From a virus: 42,428 nucleotides of DNA. The stretch covers positions 1-42,428 of the IMG/VR virus record IMGVR_UViG_3300032282_003072. One strand, given 5' to 3'. The notes under the pieces were generated by a model that ran no database searches, had not been told where the DNA came from, and worked only from the letters and a program-made list of their open reading frames with translations. Each line of letters opens with the position of its first letter. The stretch's first letter is position 1. This document shows positions 6,293 to 12,644 of the stretch, piece by piece. The position numbers and the translations under genes are program-made.

Positions 6293-6500
6293 AGTTGGTC
6301 CGAAAGTTGGTATTAAAGTTGGTAGCCAAAATCTACTTGGTCCGAAGGTTGGTCAGTAGGATTGGTAGCGTAGTTGGTAGCGGAGCTTATGAAGTTGGTA
6401 GCGTTGTTTGGTGCCAGAGTAAAATTTAGTTGGTAGTGGAGTTGGTCAACTGTGATTGCCTGAATCAACTCTGGTTGTAGTTGGTTCATCTGGTTGTCGG
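6293..6500. repeat. Cluster of about twelve GTTGGT-type motifs
   Basis: On the plus strand GTTGGT or a one-base variant recurs at about 12- to 20-base intervals, for example AGTTGGTCC, AAGTTGGTAT, AAGTTGGTAG, AGGTTGGTCA, TAGTTGGTAG and GAGTTGGTCA. All copies are in the same orientation. They overlap the 72-residue gene, whose C-terminal half becomes rich in T-N pairs as a result. Confidence 0.7.
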
Positions 6501-6531
6501 CGAGTGTTCTTAATTGTATTACATTACTCAT
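6313..6531 (-). CDS. Thr/Asn-rich hypothetical protein, 72 aa
   Basis: The start overlaps the stop of the upstream gene (ATGA), which supports translation. The N-terminal half is helical and Gln/Leu-rich. The second half (ATNFISSATNYATNPTDQPS) is a low-complexity product of the GTTGGT motif cluster read on the other strand. The coding function may be secondary to the DNA repeats. Function unknown. Confidence 0.5.
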   Translation of the reverse strand: MSNVIQLRTLADNQMNQLQPELIQAITVDQLHYQLNFTLAPNNATNFISSATNYATNPTDQPSDQVDFGYQL

Positions 6532-6704
6532 CGGATATCCCTATATTCTATGATGCAGTCTGGGTGAATCTTCTCAAACTCTACTATCGCCCGCATCGCG
6601 GCGCCATATGTAGGGTAAGTCTCTCTAAGGAATATCTGCTTGTTATTCCTTATCGTTACAGCGTGGGTGTTCTTGTCCTTCTTAATATTCTTCTGATCTA
6701 TCAT
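6528..6704 (-). CDS. Early microprotein, beta-beta-alpha-beta type, 58 aa
   Basis: The reading frame starts at 6704 behind GGGAGA and overlaps both neighbours by 4 bases. The layout is basic N-terminus, strand (HAVTIRN), strand (QIFLRETY), helix (YGAAMRAIVEFEKI), strand (CIIEYRDI). It aligns with the 61-residue protein just upstream, which ends TIEFRDM, so the two are probably tandem paralogues. Confidence 0.65.
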   Translation of the reverse strand: MIDQKNIKKDKNTHAVTIRNNKQIFLRETYPTYGAAMRAIVEFEKIHPDCIIEYRDIR

Positions 6705-6886
6705 GAACGTCTCCCGCTGCTGTAATAGTTCATGTCTCGGAATTCAATAGTGTATCCGCTATCGTTCTTGATGTTCTCGTCCTCAACAATATCTAACATA
6801 TCTAGCGCCTCCATATAGTCGCCAAATGTGTATCGCTTGACTATCCTGTTTCCCTTCATTACCGTAATCTCATATATCTTTGACAA
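6701..6886 (-). CDS. Early microprotein, beta-beta-alpha-beta type, 61 aa
   Basis: Strand (YEITVMKGN), strand (RIVKRYTF), helix (DYMEALDMLDIVEDE), strand (YTIEFRDM). It is the likely paralogue of the next gene and separated by one base from the upstream 70-residue gene. Function unknown. Confidence 0.65.
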   Translation of the reverse strand: MSKIYEITVMKGNRIVKRYTFGDYMEALDMLDIVEDENIKNDSGYTIEFRDMNYYSSGRRS

Positions 6887-6887
6887 T

Positions 6888-7100
6888 CTAGTCTCCTATA
6901 TCAATGGCACTCGGGACAGGCAACTCTTCTACCTCAACATACTTACACTTGTCGCGCTTGTCAATTACACTCGCCCAATGATCTGCTGAAACTCTATCGT
7001 GGAAATAATCATAACATGTCTCTGAATCCCAGTCGCCGTTCCTATCCCGAAAATACTCAATCCAGGATACTCTATACTTATATGGCTTCGGTAAATTCAT
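6888..7100 (-). CDS. Hypothetical protein, 70 aa
   Basis: Opens with a strand (YKYRVSWIEYF), then an acidic aromatic loop, a helix (RVSADHWASVIDKRDK) and a strand (KYVEVEELPV). This resembles the beta-beta-alpha-beta layout of neighbouring microproteins. The start overlaps the previous stop by ATGA. No family recognised. Confidence 0.65.
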   Translation of the reverse strand: MNLPKPYKYRVSWIEYFRDRNGDWDSETCYDYFHDRVSADHWASVIDKRDKCKYVEVEELPVPSAIDIGD

Positions 7101-7387
7101 AATGCCCTCGCTAATTCCTTGATGTGGTTGGCTCGCTCAGCAAATTGACACGCCACATATCCCATAACAGAAGCTCGAACTACTCGCTCCTTGCCGTCAG
7201 GTGAAGCGTATGCAGTCAGATTGAACCCAGAAGTCGAAAAGGAAGTGCTCTCATGACAATATGTATATGCCATGGATATCATAAACTCTCTCAAATCCTC
7301 CCAGCTGTCGTAACTCTCGCGAACAGATACGTTCATAATATATACAGCCTTCGCCGTGTACTCAAAATCGTGCTCGTCGATTCTCAT
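7097..7387 (-). CDS. Hypothetical protein, 96 aa
   Basis: A mixed alpha/beta protein with the central segment WEDLREFMISMAYTY and an aromatic-serine stretch (HESTSFSTSGFNLTAY). Both ends overlap neighbours by 4 bases, so it is translationally coupled within the AAA+ operon. Function unknown. Confidence 0.65.
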   Translation of the reverse strand: MRIDEHDFEYTAKAVYIMNVSVRESYDSWEDLREFMISMAYTYCHESTSFSTSGFNLTAYASPDGKERVVRASVMGYVACQFAERANHIKELARAL

Positions 7388-7623
7388 GCAGCTCTCCTTA
7401 CCGAAGGTGTTTCGCTATGCAGCAGTCCGTCAACTACGTCGTCCATATGTATTACTCTAAACGGGAATCGCTTATCGCTCGTCGATAAACAAAACTCGTC
7501 CTTACTCATCCAACTCTTCCTTGGGAGAATCTCTCCCGTGTACATGTCATATGCCTTGACGTGATAGGCAACTAAATGTCGCCTATCATATTGTCGGTTG
7601 CGAACTCTGACTGAGATAATCAT
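7384..7623 (-). CDS. Basic hypothetical protein, 79 aa
   Basis: A basic N-terminus (MIISVRVRNRQYDRRH) is followed by a beta-rich part with GEILPRKSW. It follows the AAA+ ATPase gene by 9 bases and may work with it. No family recognised. Confidence 0.6.
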   Translation of the reverse strand: MIISVRVRNRQYDRRHLVAYHVKAYDMYTGEILPRKSWMSKDEFCLSTSDKRFPFRVIHMDDVVDGLLHSETPSVRRAA

Positions 7624-7632
7624 ATGCCTATC

Positions 7633-8469
7633 CTATCGACAACACGTCACGTTTGCCAGCTTTTCCCAGTTCGAACCCTGCTTACGCAAACTGCCAATCT
7701 TAAGCGCCATGCGAAGGCTCAACTCACGCAGCCGCTCGCTGTTGCCCTCAATATAAGCAACTACCTCATCACGCTGCGCTGGCGTCAAATCCGACAGCAG
7801 TCCCTGCTTGATTACCTGACGGATGCGAACCAAATAGTCACGGCGTGTCTTCATGGCAAGGTCAATATAATGGCTACGAGAAACCAGTGCCTGAAGATGA
7901 GGCGCCAGTCGGTGGCCTCGGTCAATCATGGCGTCGAAATCGTAGTTGCTGATAAAGATAATCGTACCCTCGAAATCAAAAGTACGGGGAACCAACTCAG
8001 CACTCTCGTCGTCAACCAGCTTGCCCTCGGACAACCAACTAACACGGCGTCGCTCAGTCGTATCACATACCGCCTTGAGCAAGTTAAGGCTGACGTCATC
8101 GAAGAAAATGGCGTCGGCGTCGTCGAAAACGATAACACTATTCTCGTGACGGTAATGATACAAAAGCTTCACAAGGCCAGTGGCGCGAACGTAACCCTTG
8201 ACGATGATATGATTGGCGCCCTCTGGGTCCCACTGAGCCAGGCGCTTCTCTACCGTGAAGCTCTTGCCCAACCCAGCGGGACCAGACACGATCAAGGCGC
8301 GAGCATTACCTACTACGCAAGCCTCGGTCAGTGTATCAAGAATATCAAAACGCTCGCCGATGCGTGCGTCAACCTCAGCATCCGTCTCGCGGGTAACTGG
8401 CTCATAATTTACACGCACCGGAGAAAACTTCTCGGCTCGTTGCTTACGTACATATTGACCCTTTGGCAT
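7633..8469 (-). CDS. AAA+ ATPase
   Basis: The 278-residue protein has a Walker A motif (GPAGLGKS, about 64-71), a Walker B motif (VIVFDDAD, about 112-119), a sensor-1-like IIFISNYD and a C-terminal helical lid. A basic N-terminal tail (MPKGQYVRKQRAEKF) precedes the core. Similar single-domain AAA+ proteins occur in early regions of large phages; the substrate is not known, though the organisation resembles loader or remodelling ATPases. It heads an operon running to 6071, behind the promoter at 8496-8524. The ATG has GAGGAGAT upstream. Confidence 0.85.
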   Translation of the reverse strand: MPKGQYVRKQRAEKFSPVRVNYEPVTRETDAEVDARIGERFDILDTLTEACVVGNARALIVSGPAGLGKSFTVEKRLAQWDPEGANHIIVKGYVRATGLVKLLYHYRHENSVIVFDDADAIFFDDVSLNLLKAVCDTTERRRVSWLSEGKLVDDESAELVPRTFDFEGTIIFISNYDFDAMIDRGHRLAPHLQALVSRSHYIDLAMKTRRDYLVRIRQVIKQGLLSDLTPAQRDEVVAYIEGNSERLRELSLRMALKIGSLRKQGSNWEKLANVTCCR

Positions 8470-8495
8470 ATTACATCTCCTCAGTTCATAATCTA

Positions 8496-8524
8496 ATAAT
8501 ACCCCAGGGACTAATTAAAGTCAA
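8496..8524 (-). promoter_or_regulatory. Early promoter for the AAA+ operon
   Basis: TTGACT, spacer TTAATTAGTCCCTGGGG and TATTAT on the minus strand. Confidence 0.78.
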
Positions 8525-8733
8525 TCGCCGTCGTCGAGATAATTCTCGTCGTCGCTCCATCGGCTCTCGGGGTATAGATAGAGCTCAAGGCACGCCACGG
8601 CGTCGGCTACTGCCGTAAGAGCGTGCGCCTCCTCAGATCCAGGCTCGGCTCCCATTAGCCTATGACAGACCGACAAGAGCTCGCGATTCAGCCGCTGGAT
8701 GTCAACAACCATCTGTACCCGATCAACGATCAT
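8521..8733 (-). CDS. Hypothetical protein, 70 aa
   Basis: Two predicted helices (VQMVVDIQRLNRELLSVC and SEEAHALTAVADAVACLELY) and a very acidic C-terminus ending DDENYLDDGD. It overlaps the 74-residue gene upstream by 11 bases. Function unknown. Confidence 0.65.
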   Translation of the reverse strand: MIVDRVQMVVDIQRLNRELLSVCHRLMGAEPGSEEAHALTAVADAVACLELYLYPESRWSDDENYLDDGD

Positions 8734-8947
8734 TCTGTGCCTCCTCGAGCTCTCTCTCTTCGGCTTCTACCTGAAGCTCTTCGAAACGTTGAAGATACAA
8801 CTGAGCCAGAACAGCCAGACGGTGCATCGCTCGGTCCTCGTCTCCGCTGTCTATATCGTTGATAGAAGACATATCTTCTAGTGCGTTCAAACAATCCTTG
8901 AAAGCCAAGGCAGTGTTATAGAAACGGCAGTAGGACATATTAGCCAT
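8723..8947 (-). CDS. Conserved phage protein with MANMSYCRF start, 74 aa
   Basis: The start is set at 8947, where it overlaps the upstream stop (TAATG) behind AGGAGA. The first residues, MANMSYCRFYNT, are the hallmark of a small protein family found in very many unrelated phages (from memory). The rest is helical and acidic. Its function has not been established to my knowledge. Confidence 0.78.
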   Translation of the reverse strand: MANMSYCRFYNTALAFKDCLNALEDMSSINDIDSGDEDRAMHRLAVLAQLYLQRFEELQVEAEERELEEAQNDR

Positions 8948-9150
8948 TATGCATTCTCCTGTTCTTGAAAGGACTGACATACATCAACCAGATACTTCTC
9001 TGCCGTTGGGTAGCGCAGAGCCTGACTGATTACTACCTTAACGCCACCAGCGTGTGTGATTCGGTTAATCTCCTCGCACACACAGTAGAGTGTATAACCA
9101 TCAATCTCTGGGTGACGGTCGAGGAATTCATGAACGAGGGAACGAGACAT
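8947..9150 (-). CDS. Hypothetical protein, 67 aa
   Basis: A small mixed protein (VHEFLDRHPEIDGYTLYCVC) with a helix-strand pattern. It is the first gene behind the promoter at 9180-9208 and is coupled to the MANMSYCRF gene. No family recognised. Confidence 0.65.
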   Translation of the reverse strand: MSRSLVHEFLDRHPEIDGYTLYCVCEEINRITHAGGVKVVISQALRYPTAEKYLVDVCQSFQEQENA

Positions 9151-9179
9151 CTTTGGCTCCTTTCATCAACTTATAACCA

Positions 9180-9208
9180 AGTATACCCCACGGACTAATT
9201 AAAGTCAA
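9180..9208 (-). promoter_or_regulatory. Early promoter, best match to consensus
   Basis: TTGACT, spacer TTAATTAGTCCGTGGGG and TATACT on the minus strand, followed by leader GGTTATAAGTTGATGA. Confidence 0.82.
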
Positions 9209-9642
9209 GCCTCCATCAAGATCGGTACAGGCTTGAAGTACGGGCGACCTCGCTCGGCGTAAGTCCACTCCTTGCCGTCGTAAAGATAGAAGAAGTCGCA
9301 GTCGCTGTAGTGGCTACGGAATGCCGTGGCGTCAGCGAAGTCCTTAGCAGGGCAGTTCTCGCTCCGATCACGACCGTAGGCGGTAGTCATCTTACCGTAC
9401 GCATCATCATAAGCCTGAGGACTCAGATTAGTCATATGACAAGAGAACGGATGCTTAACACCAAGCTCCTCGCCAAGCGAAGAGATATCGCCAAGCTCTA
9501 GCAGATCTAGCAGCTTATACGTGTCGTTGTAGTGCTTGACTAGCGTAGCTCCTACGCCCTCGAGATAGCCATCCCAGTGGCAATAAACTGCGGTAATAGA
9601 TCCGTCATACTCAACGAAGCCGATAGCGGAACGAGTAGCCAT
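9205..9642 (-). CDS. Conserved phage protein with MATRSAIG start, 145 aa
   Basis: The start at 9642 has GGAG upstream and begins MATRSAIGFVEYDGSITAVY, followed by CHWDGYLEGVG and LLELGDISSLGEE. These are the signatures of a widely distributed phage protein family of unknown role (from memory). Aromatic residues are frequent, and the C-terminus YLYDGKEWTYAERGRPYFKP is also typical. It lies 2 bases after the 53-residue gene. Confidence 0.82.
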   Translation of the reverse strand: MATRSAIGFVEYDGSITAVYCHWDGYLEGVGATLVKHYNDTYKLLDLLELGDISSLGEELGVKHPFSCHMTNLSPQAYDDAYGKMTTAYGRDRSENCPAKDFADATAFRSHYSDCDFFYLYDGKEWTYAERGRPYFKPVPILMEA

Positions 9643-9644
9643 GA

Positions 9645-9806
9645 TTATTCTCCATCCTTGGGGGCACGCACTTCCCATGCGGCGATCAGAGCCTCATAGT
9701 TAATGTCGTAGGGCAGGTTCATACGGGACAAATCCTTCAGAAACTGGATCTTGTCCCAAACGGTCTCAAGCTCGTCAAACGCATCAAAGATGAACTGCTT
9801 ATCCAT
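9645..9806 (-). CDS. Hypothetical protein, 53 aa
   Basis: The start at 9806 follows GGAGAAACAAA. The upstream in-frame codons are only the translated leader (YNLKRRNKM), which is nearly the same at the 10760 gene. The protein is acidic and helical (FDAFDELETVWDKIQFLKD). Function unknown. Confidence 0.65.
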   Translation of the reverse strand: MDKQFIFDAFDELETVWDKIQFLKDLSRMNLPYDINYEALIAAWEVRAPKDGE

Positions 9807-9834
9807 TTTGTTTCTCCGTTTCAAGTTATAAGTA

Positions 9835-9863
9835 ATCATACCCTACGGACTGATTAAAGTCAA
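9835..9863 (-). promoter_or_regulatory. Early promoter, conserved-spacer class
   Basis: TTGACT, spacer TTAATCAGTCCGTAGGG and TATGAT on the minus strand, with leader TTATAACTTGAAACGGAG. Confidence 0.8.
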
Positions 9864-9866
9864 CTA

Positions 9867-10136
9867 TCAAACGTATGTTACCAACTCAGTATAATTCCAA
9901 ACACGCCCAAACCTCTCGCTTGTACGCTTCACCTCGTAGATAGCAATCTTCGCGGCGTAGGCATCTGCCTTATTCGTAGTGCCTTGGCGCCGAGAACCAA
10001 ACACTTTGCGAGGTCCAAGGTAGAAAGTGCGAATCGAGTAGCGTTTACTGGTGCGCTTCTCCAAATCCTTAAGATCAGCGCGAGTGCGAAGGCGAACAGC
10101 GTCAAGCTTCTCAAGCGGAATTTGAATGTATGTCAT
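9867..10136 (-). CDS. Basic hypothetical protein, 89 aa
   Basis: Strongly basic (RTRADLKDLEKRTSKRYSIR, FGSRRQGTTNKADAYAAK), which suggests nucleic-acid or ribosome binding as inference only. GAGGAGAG precedes the ATG. It is a one-gene cassette with its own promoter at 10164-10192. No family recognised. Confidence 0.65.
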   Translation of the reverse strand: MTYIQIPLEKLDAVRLRTRADLKDLEKRTSKRYSIRTFYLGPRKVFGSRRQGTTNKADAYAAKIAIYEVKRTSERFGRVWNYTELVTYV

Positions 10137-10163
10137 TTCTCTCTCCTCATCAACTTATAACCA

Positions 10164-10192
10164 AGTATACCCCACGGACCGATTAAAGTCAA
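10164..10192 (-). promoter_or_regulatory. Early promoter, conserved-spacer class
   Basis: TTGACT, spacer TTAATCGGTCCGTGGGG and TATACT on the minus strand. Nearly identical to the element at 9180. Confidence 0.82.
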
Positions 10193-10401
10193 CTGCGCTC
10201 CAAATCGTCCAGCAGTTTCTCGAGGTACATTATTTCCTCATTCACACCAGTACGGTATCCGAGCTCACCACGAGACAAATTTGCCAGATCAGAATCAAAT
10301 GTAGCCAGCAGCTGACGACTACGATTCAACCTACCGTACAGTCGTTCCTTGATTTCATTAACTACCTTCTCTGGGTCTTTTGAAAAGAATCCTTCGGTCA
10401 T
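10189..10401 (-). CDS. Hypothetical coiled protein, 70 aa
   Basis: Mostly helical (DPEKVVNEIKERLYGRLNRS) and ending in an acidic helix (EEIMYLEKLLDDLERS). The start at 10401 overlaps the previous stop (TAATG). Function unknown. Confidence 0.65.
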   Translation of the reverse strand: MTEGFFSKDPEKVVNEIKERLYGRLNRSRQLLATFDSDLANLSRGELGYRTGVNEEIMYLEKLLDDLERS

Positions 10402-10760
10402 TAGCAAAGCTCCGCTGAAGTGTCATACCAGTTGTCGGTTTCGAAACGGCTGTCTGCATCCAGATCCATCCGGTGCTCGCCGTAGTAGCCATAGTATTCC
10501 TCATCAGTCATCAGATCAGGACAGACAGCCCACAAGTCGCCGTCCTGAGAGAGGTGCCACACATTGCCTTTCTCGTCAACAAAAGTAGCAGCCCCAAGCA
10601 CAGCATCCCACGCATCCCAATAGTGCTCATGATCGGGTCCAGCGGCGAGAATTTCGAGATCTTCGGCTTTTACGCCATCCCAGTGCGCACCGAAATCAGC
10701 GAAGTCGCGAGGGATATAGACGCCACGAGAATCAGACAGCAGCAGGTTCATACCAGACAT
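10401..10760 (-). CDS. Acidic aromatic hypothetical protein, 119 aa
   Basis: The start at 10760 follows GGAGAAACGAA. The protein is rich in D, E, W, Y and H (GPDHEHYWDAWDAVLG, EEYYGYYGEHRMDLDAD). The beta-hairpin WHLSQDGDLWAVC is visible. The leader upstream is nearly identical to that of the 9806 gene. No family recognised. Confidence 0.68.
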   Translation of the reverse strand: MSGMNLLLSDSRGVYIPRDFADFGAHWDGVKAEDLEILAAGPDHEHYWDAWDAVLGAATFVDEKGNVWHLSQDGDLWAVCPDLMTDEEYYGYYGEHRMDLDADSRFETDNWYDTSAELC

Positions 10761-10788
10761 TTCGTTTCTCCGTTTCAAGTTATAACCA

Positions 10789-10817
10789 ATCATACCTCAG
10801 GGACTGATTAAGGTCAA
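10789..10817 (-). promoter_or_regulatory. Early promoter, conserved-spacer class
   Basis: TTGACC, spacer TTAATCAGTCCCTGAGG and TATGAT on the minus strand. Confidence 0.77.
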
Positions 10818-11023
10818 GCGTACACTGACTCAGCGAACCAGTTTGCCTCAACCATCTCAACACCCATCTCATCAAGAGAAATTACCTCAATCACTTCATA
10901 CCCACCCATATCACCCCAGCGAATATATCCTTTGACAAAGTCAATTGCTTCGAACAAGTACTTTGAGCTGAACAGAATGTTCTCGCTTTCGGTAGCGTAG
11001 TCTCCGTAAACTGTGTAGATCAT
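10814..11023 (-). CDS. Early microprotein, beta-beta-alpha-beta type, 69 aa
   Basis: The start at 11023 follows GAGGAGAG. Strand (IYTVYGDYA), strand (ENILFSS), helix (KYLFEAIDFVKGY), strand (GYEVIEVIS). It is closest in look to the 63-residue protein at 4314-4505. Function unknown. Confidence 0.68.
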   Translation of the reverse strand: MIYTVYGDYATESENILFSSKYLFEAIDFVKGYIRWGDMGGYEVIEVISLDEMGVEMVEANWFAESVYA

Positions 11024-11033
11024 TTTTCTCTCC

Positions 11034-11216
11034 TCAGTCAGTGGCCCAATCGTTAAGCTTGTATTCCCAGAAGTCAGCGTAGTTCTTGGCTTCCTCACCA
11101 ATCTCAGCTACGGTCATCGCCTTGATGTAGTAGCCACCTTGCTTCGCCTTGATTTCCTCAAGCTTGGCAATCAGAGCGTCAATGCCTTCATTCATTCTTT
11201 CGTCTAACAGAGTCAT
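11034..11216 (-). CDS. Hypothetical helical protein, 60 aa
   Basis: The start at 11216 follows GAGGAGG. Helical throughout (LDERMNEGIDALIAKLEEIK) and ending YADFWEYKLNDWATD. It is the first gene of the minus-strand block, behind the promoter at 11245-11273. Function unknown. Confidence 0.65.
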   Translation of the reverse strand: MTLLDERMNEGIDALIAKLEEIKAKQGGYYIKAMTVAEIGEEAKNYADFWEYKLNDWATD

Positions 11217-11244
11217 TCTTCGCCTCCTCATCAACTCATACATT

Positions 11245-11273
11245 ATATTACCCCAAGGACCGATTAAAGGCAA
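11245..11273 (-). promoter_or_regulatory. Early promoter, conserved-spacer class
   Basis: TTGCCT, spacer TTAATCGGTCCTTGGGG and TAATAT on the minus strand. It is divergent from the plus-strand promoter 15 bases away. Confidence 0.75.
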
Positions 11274-11287
11274 CCATCAAATTTCGA

Positions 11288-11315
11288 TTGACTTTAATTC
11301 AAACGTGGGTATAAT
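11288..11315 (+). promoter_or_regulatory. Plus-strand promoter for the dehydrogenase gene
   Basis: TTGACT, spacer TTAATTCAAACGTGGG (16) and TATAAT. It marks the change of strand in the early region and keeps the TTAAT and GTGGG flanks of the consensus but not the GTCC core. Confidence 0.75.
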
Positions 11316-11370
11316 CATTAATGTGATTACCATGGATAAGTAGTTTGTACAATATCAATGGGTGAATGCG

Positions 11371-12150
11371 ATGAACAAAGAAAAGATAGTATGGATTACT
11401 GGAGCAAGCTCAGGTATAGGCAAAGCAACAGCAATCGAATTGGCAAATAGAGGATATACTGTTGCTATTACCGCCCGAAGAGTAGAACTATTGAGAGAAA
11501 TATCTCTCAAATATACAAATGTATACGTATACTCTGGTGATGTTACTGATAGAGAATCTATTAAAGATCTAGTCGAGAGAATAGAATCAGAGCTTGGGGC
11601 AATTGATATTGCCATACTAAATGCTGGGGGTATATTTAAAAACAATAAAGGAGACATGTTCGGAGAGTCATACCGTGATACATTCGAGTTGAATTACTTC
11701 GGTACACTTAATTGTCTTGAACCACTTGTTGTTAGTATGACAAAGAGAAATGTTGGTCACATTGCTATAATGACATCTATCTCTGGGTATGGTGGGTTGC
11801 CTTTGCTTTCTCCTGCATATACTTCTTCGAAAGCAGCGCTGATCAATTTGTGTGAGTCGTTGGTCACAAAGTTGGTCAAGAAGAATATAAAACTGCAAAT
11901 GATTGCGCCTGGATTTGTGCATAGCGATCTTAATCTTGGCAATAAAATTGTTACTCCGTTCATTATGTCGGCGGAGAAAGCTGCAGTTGAGATCTGTGAT
12001 GGATTGGTCACGAACAAATTCGAGATTGCTTTTCCAAAATACACAGCTGTGTTATATCTCAAGCTTTTGAATATGCTACCGTATTGCTTGTATTTTTGGG
12101 TTCTCAAAATTTCTCTTAAGATATATCGAATGTTGGTTGCCTTTAAATAG
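11371..12150 (+). CDS. Short-chain dehydrogenase/reductase (SDR)
   Basis: Classical SDR of about 259 residues. It has the NAD(P)-binding TGASSGIG near residue 10, an NAGG motif near 83, and the catalytic Ser with YTSSK (YxxxK) near 150. After the Rossmann domain comes a hydrophobic C-terminal tail (YLKLLNMLPYCLYFWVLKIS) that could anchor it at the membrane, as in some ketoacyl or sphingoid-base reductases. The substrate cannot be read from sequence. The start is at ATG 11371; a GTG 9 bases upstream is also possible. It is unusual phage cargo, perhaps host-derived, and may link to the AMP-ligase at 16011. Confidence 0.88.
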   Translation: MNKEKIVWITGASSGIGKATAIELANRGYTVAITARRVELLREISLKYTNVYVYSGDVTDRESIKDLVERIESELGAIDIAILNAGGIFKNNKGDMFGESYRDTFELNYFGTLNCLEPLVVSMTKRNVGHIAIMTSISGYGGLPLLSPAYTSSKAALINLCESLVTKLVKKNIKLQMIAPGFVHSDLNLGNKIVTPFIMSAEKAAVEICDGLVTNKFEIAFPKYTAVLYLKLLNMLPYCLYFWVLKISLKIYRMLVAFK

Positions 12151-12165
12151 TCCCGATGGTATAAT
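12137..12165 (+). promoter_or_regulatory. Promoter for the ArfA-like gene
   Basis: TTGCCT, spacer TTAAATAGTCCCGATGG (17) and TATAAT on the plus strand. The spacer keeps the TAGTCC core of the early class. It lies at the end of the SDR gene and points to the small gene at 12193. Confidence 0.75.
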
Positions 12166-12192
12166 TGGTTATCAAACACAGAGGAGGTAAGA

Positions 12193-12309
12193 ATGAATAA
12201 GCATAATCCAGTCGCGAAAGCTCTTGCTTCCAGTAAGTTCAAACAGCGTATTGTCAAGGCAAAAAAAGGAAAAGGATCATACACTCGGAAGGGCAGCAAA
12301 TGTCATTGA
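12193..12309 (+). CDS. arfA: ArfA-like ribosome-rescue factor, 38 aa
   Basis: The sequence contains FKQRIVKAKKGKGSYTRKG, close to the core of E. coli ArfA (FRQRVEKNKKGKGSYMRKG, from memory), and the preceding NPVAKALASSK matches ArfA's helix region. ArfA enters stalled non-stop ribosomes and recruits release factor 2; the basic KGKGSYxRK part reaches into the empty mRNA channel. E. coli arfA encodes 72 residues with a hydrophobic tail that is normally lost by mRNA cleavage. The phage version ends right after the core (KGSKCH, stop TGA), so it would be made in active-length form. A perfect GAGGAGGT site precedes the ATG, and its own promoter lies at 12137. An alternative is a related short-protein family of unknown role (DUF7230 type). 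Confidence 0.78.
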   Translation: MNKHNPVAKALASSKFKQRIVKAKKGKGSYTRKGSKCH

Positions 12310-12395
12310 AAGAATGGTTGTTGTTCTTTGTGTATGTTTTTTGGATGCCAATATTAGTGTTGGTCACCATGTTGGTTTTCTTTTATTTCGCTTGA
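12300..12395 (+). CDS. Possible membrane peptide, 31 aa
   Basis: The frame overlaps the end of the ArfA-like gene by 10 bases and is almost wholly hydrophobic (EWLLFFVYVFWMPILVLVTM). No clear ribosome site is present, so expression would need coupling to the upstream gene. Doubtful, but the single transmembrane character is unlikely to be random. Confidence 0.4.
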   Translation: MSLKEWLLFFVYVFWMPILVLVTMLVFFYFA

Positions 12396-12420
12396 CTATC
12401 GTGAAAATAACATATATAAT
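12392..12420 (+). promoter_or_regulatory. Promoter for the 12444 cluster
   Basis: TTGACT and TATAAT are 17 bases apart, both near-perfect. The spacer is AT-rich and lacks the early-class core. Confidence 0.78.
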
Positions 12421-12443
12421 ATGAGAGAAATCAGGAGAGTGAC

Positions 12444-12632
12444 ATGAAAGCCAAGATCAAAGTTGCTTACACCTTCAAAGACTTAAACAAAGAGAGTCTT
12501 AAGTATGGATTGGTTCGCGAACGTACCAATCGGTTTCATTCGATACACGAAGCTATGGATTTCGTTCGTCGTTTACAAAATGTGTCTGTGAATGGTATCC
12601 AATTAATCGGTAAACCTATCATCGAAGCATAA
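12444..12632 (+). CDS. Early microprotein, beta-beta-alpha-beta type, 62 aa
   Basis: A basic protein: strand (AKIKVAYTF), strand (YGLVRERTNRFH), helix (SIHEAMDFVRRLQN), strand (GIQLIGKPII). The layout matches the small minus-strand early proteins although it lies on the other strand. AGGAG precedes the ATG. Function unknown. Confidence 0.7.
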   Translation: MKAKIKVAYTFKDLNKESLKYGLVRERTNRFHSIHEAMDFVRRLQNVSVNGIQLIGKPIIEA

Positions 12633-12644
12633 GGAATAGCAAAG

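Noticed and set aside
6293-6500. CRISPR array
   Set aside because: The repeated unit is about six bases with irregular spacing and is far too short for CRISPR repeats.
7624-8496. 290-codon plus-strand frame
   Set aside because: It is antisense to the AAA+ ATPase, whose Walker motifs are clear; the opposite frame has no family look and no ribosome site.
11757-12299. 180-codon minus-strand frame
   Set aside because: Antisense to the SDR and the ArfA-like gene; no promoter or ribosome site on that strand.
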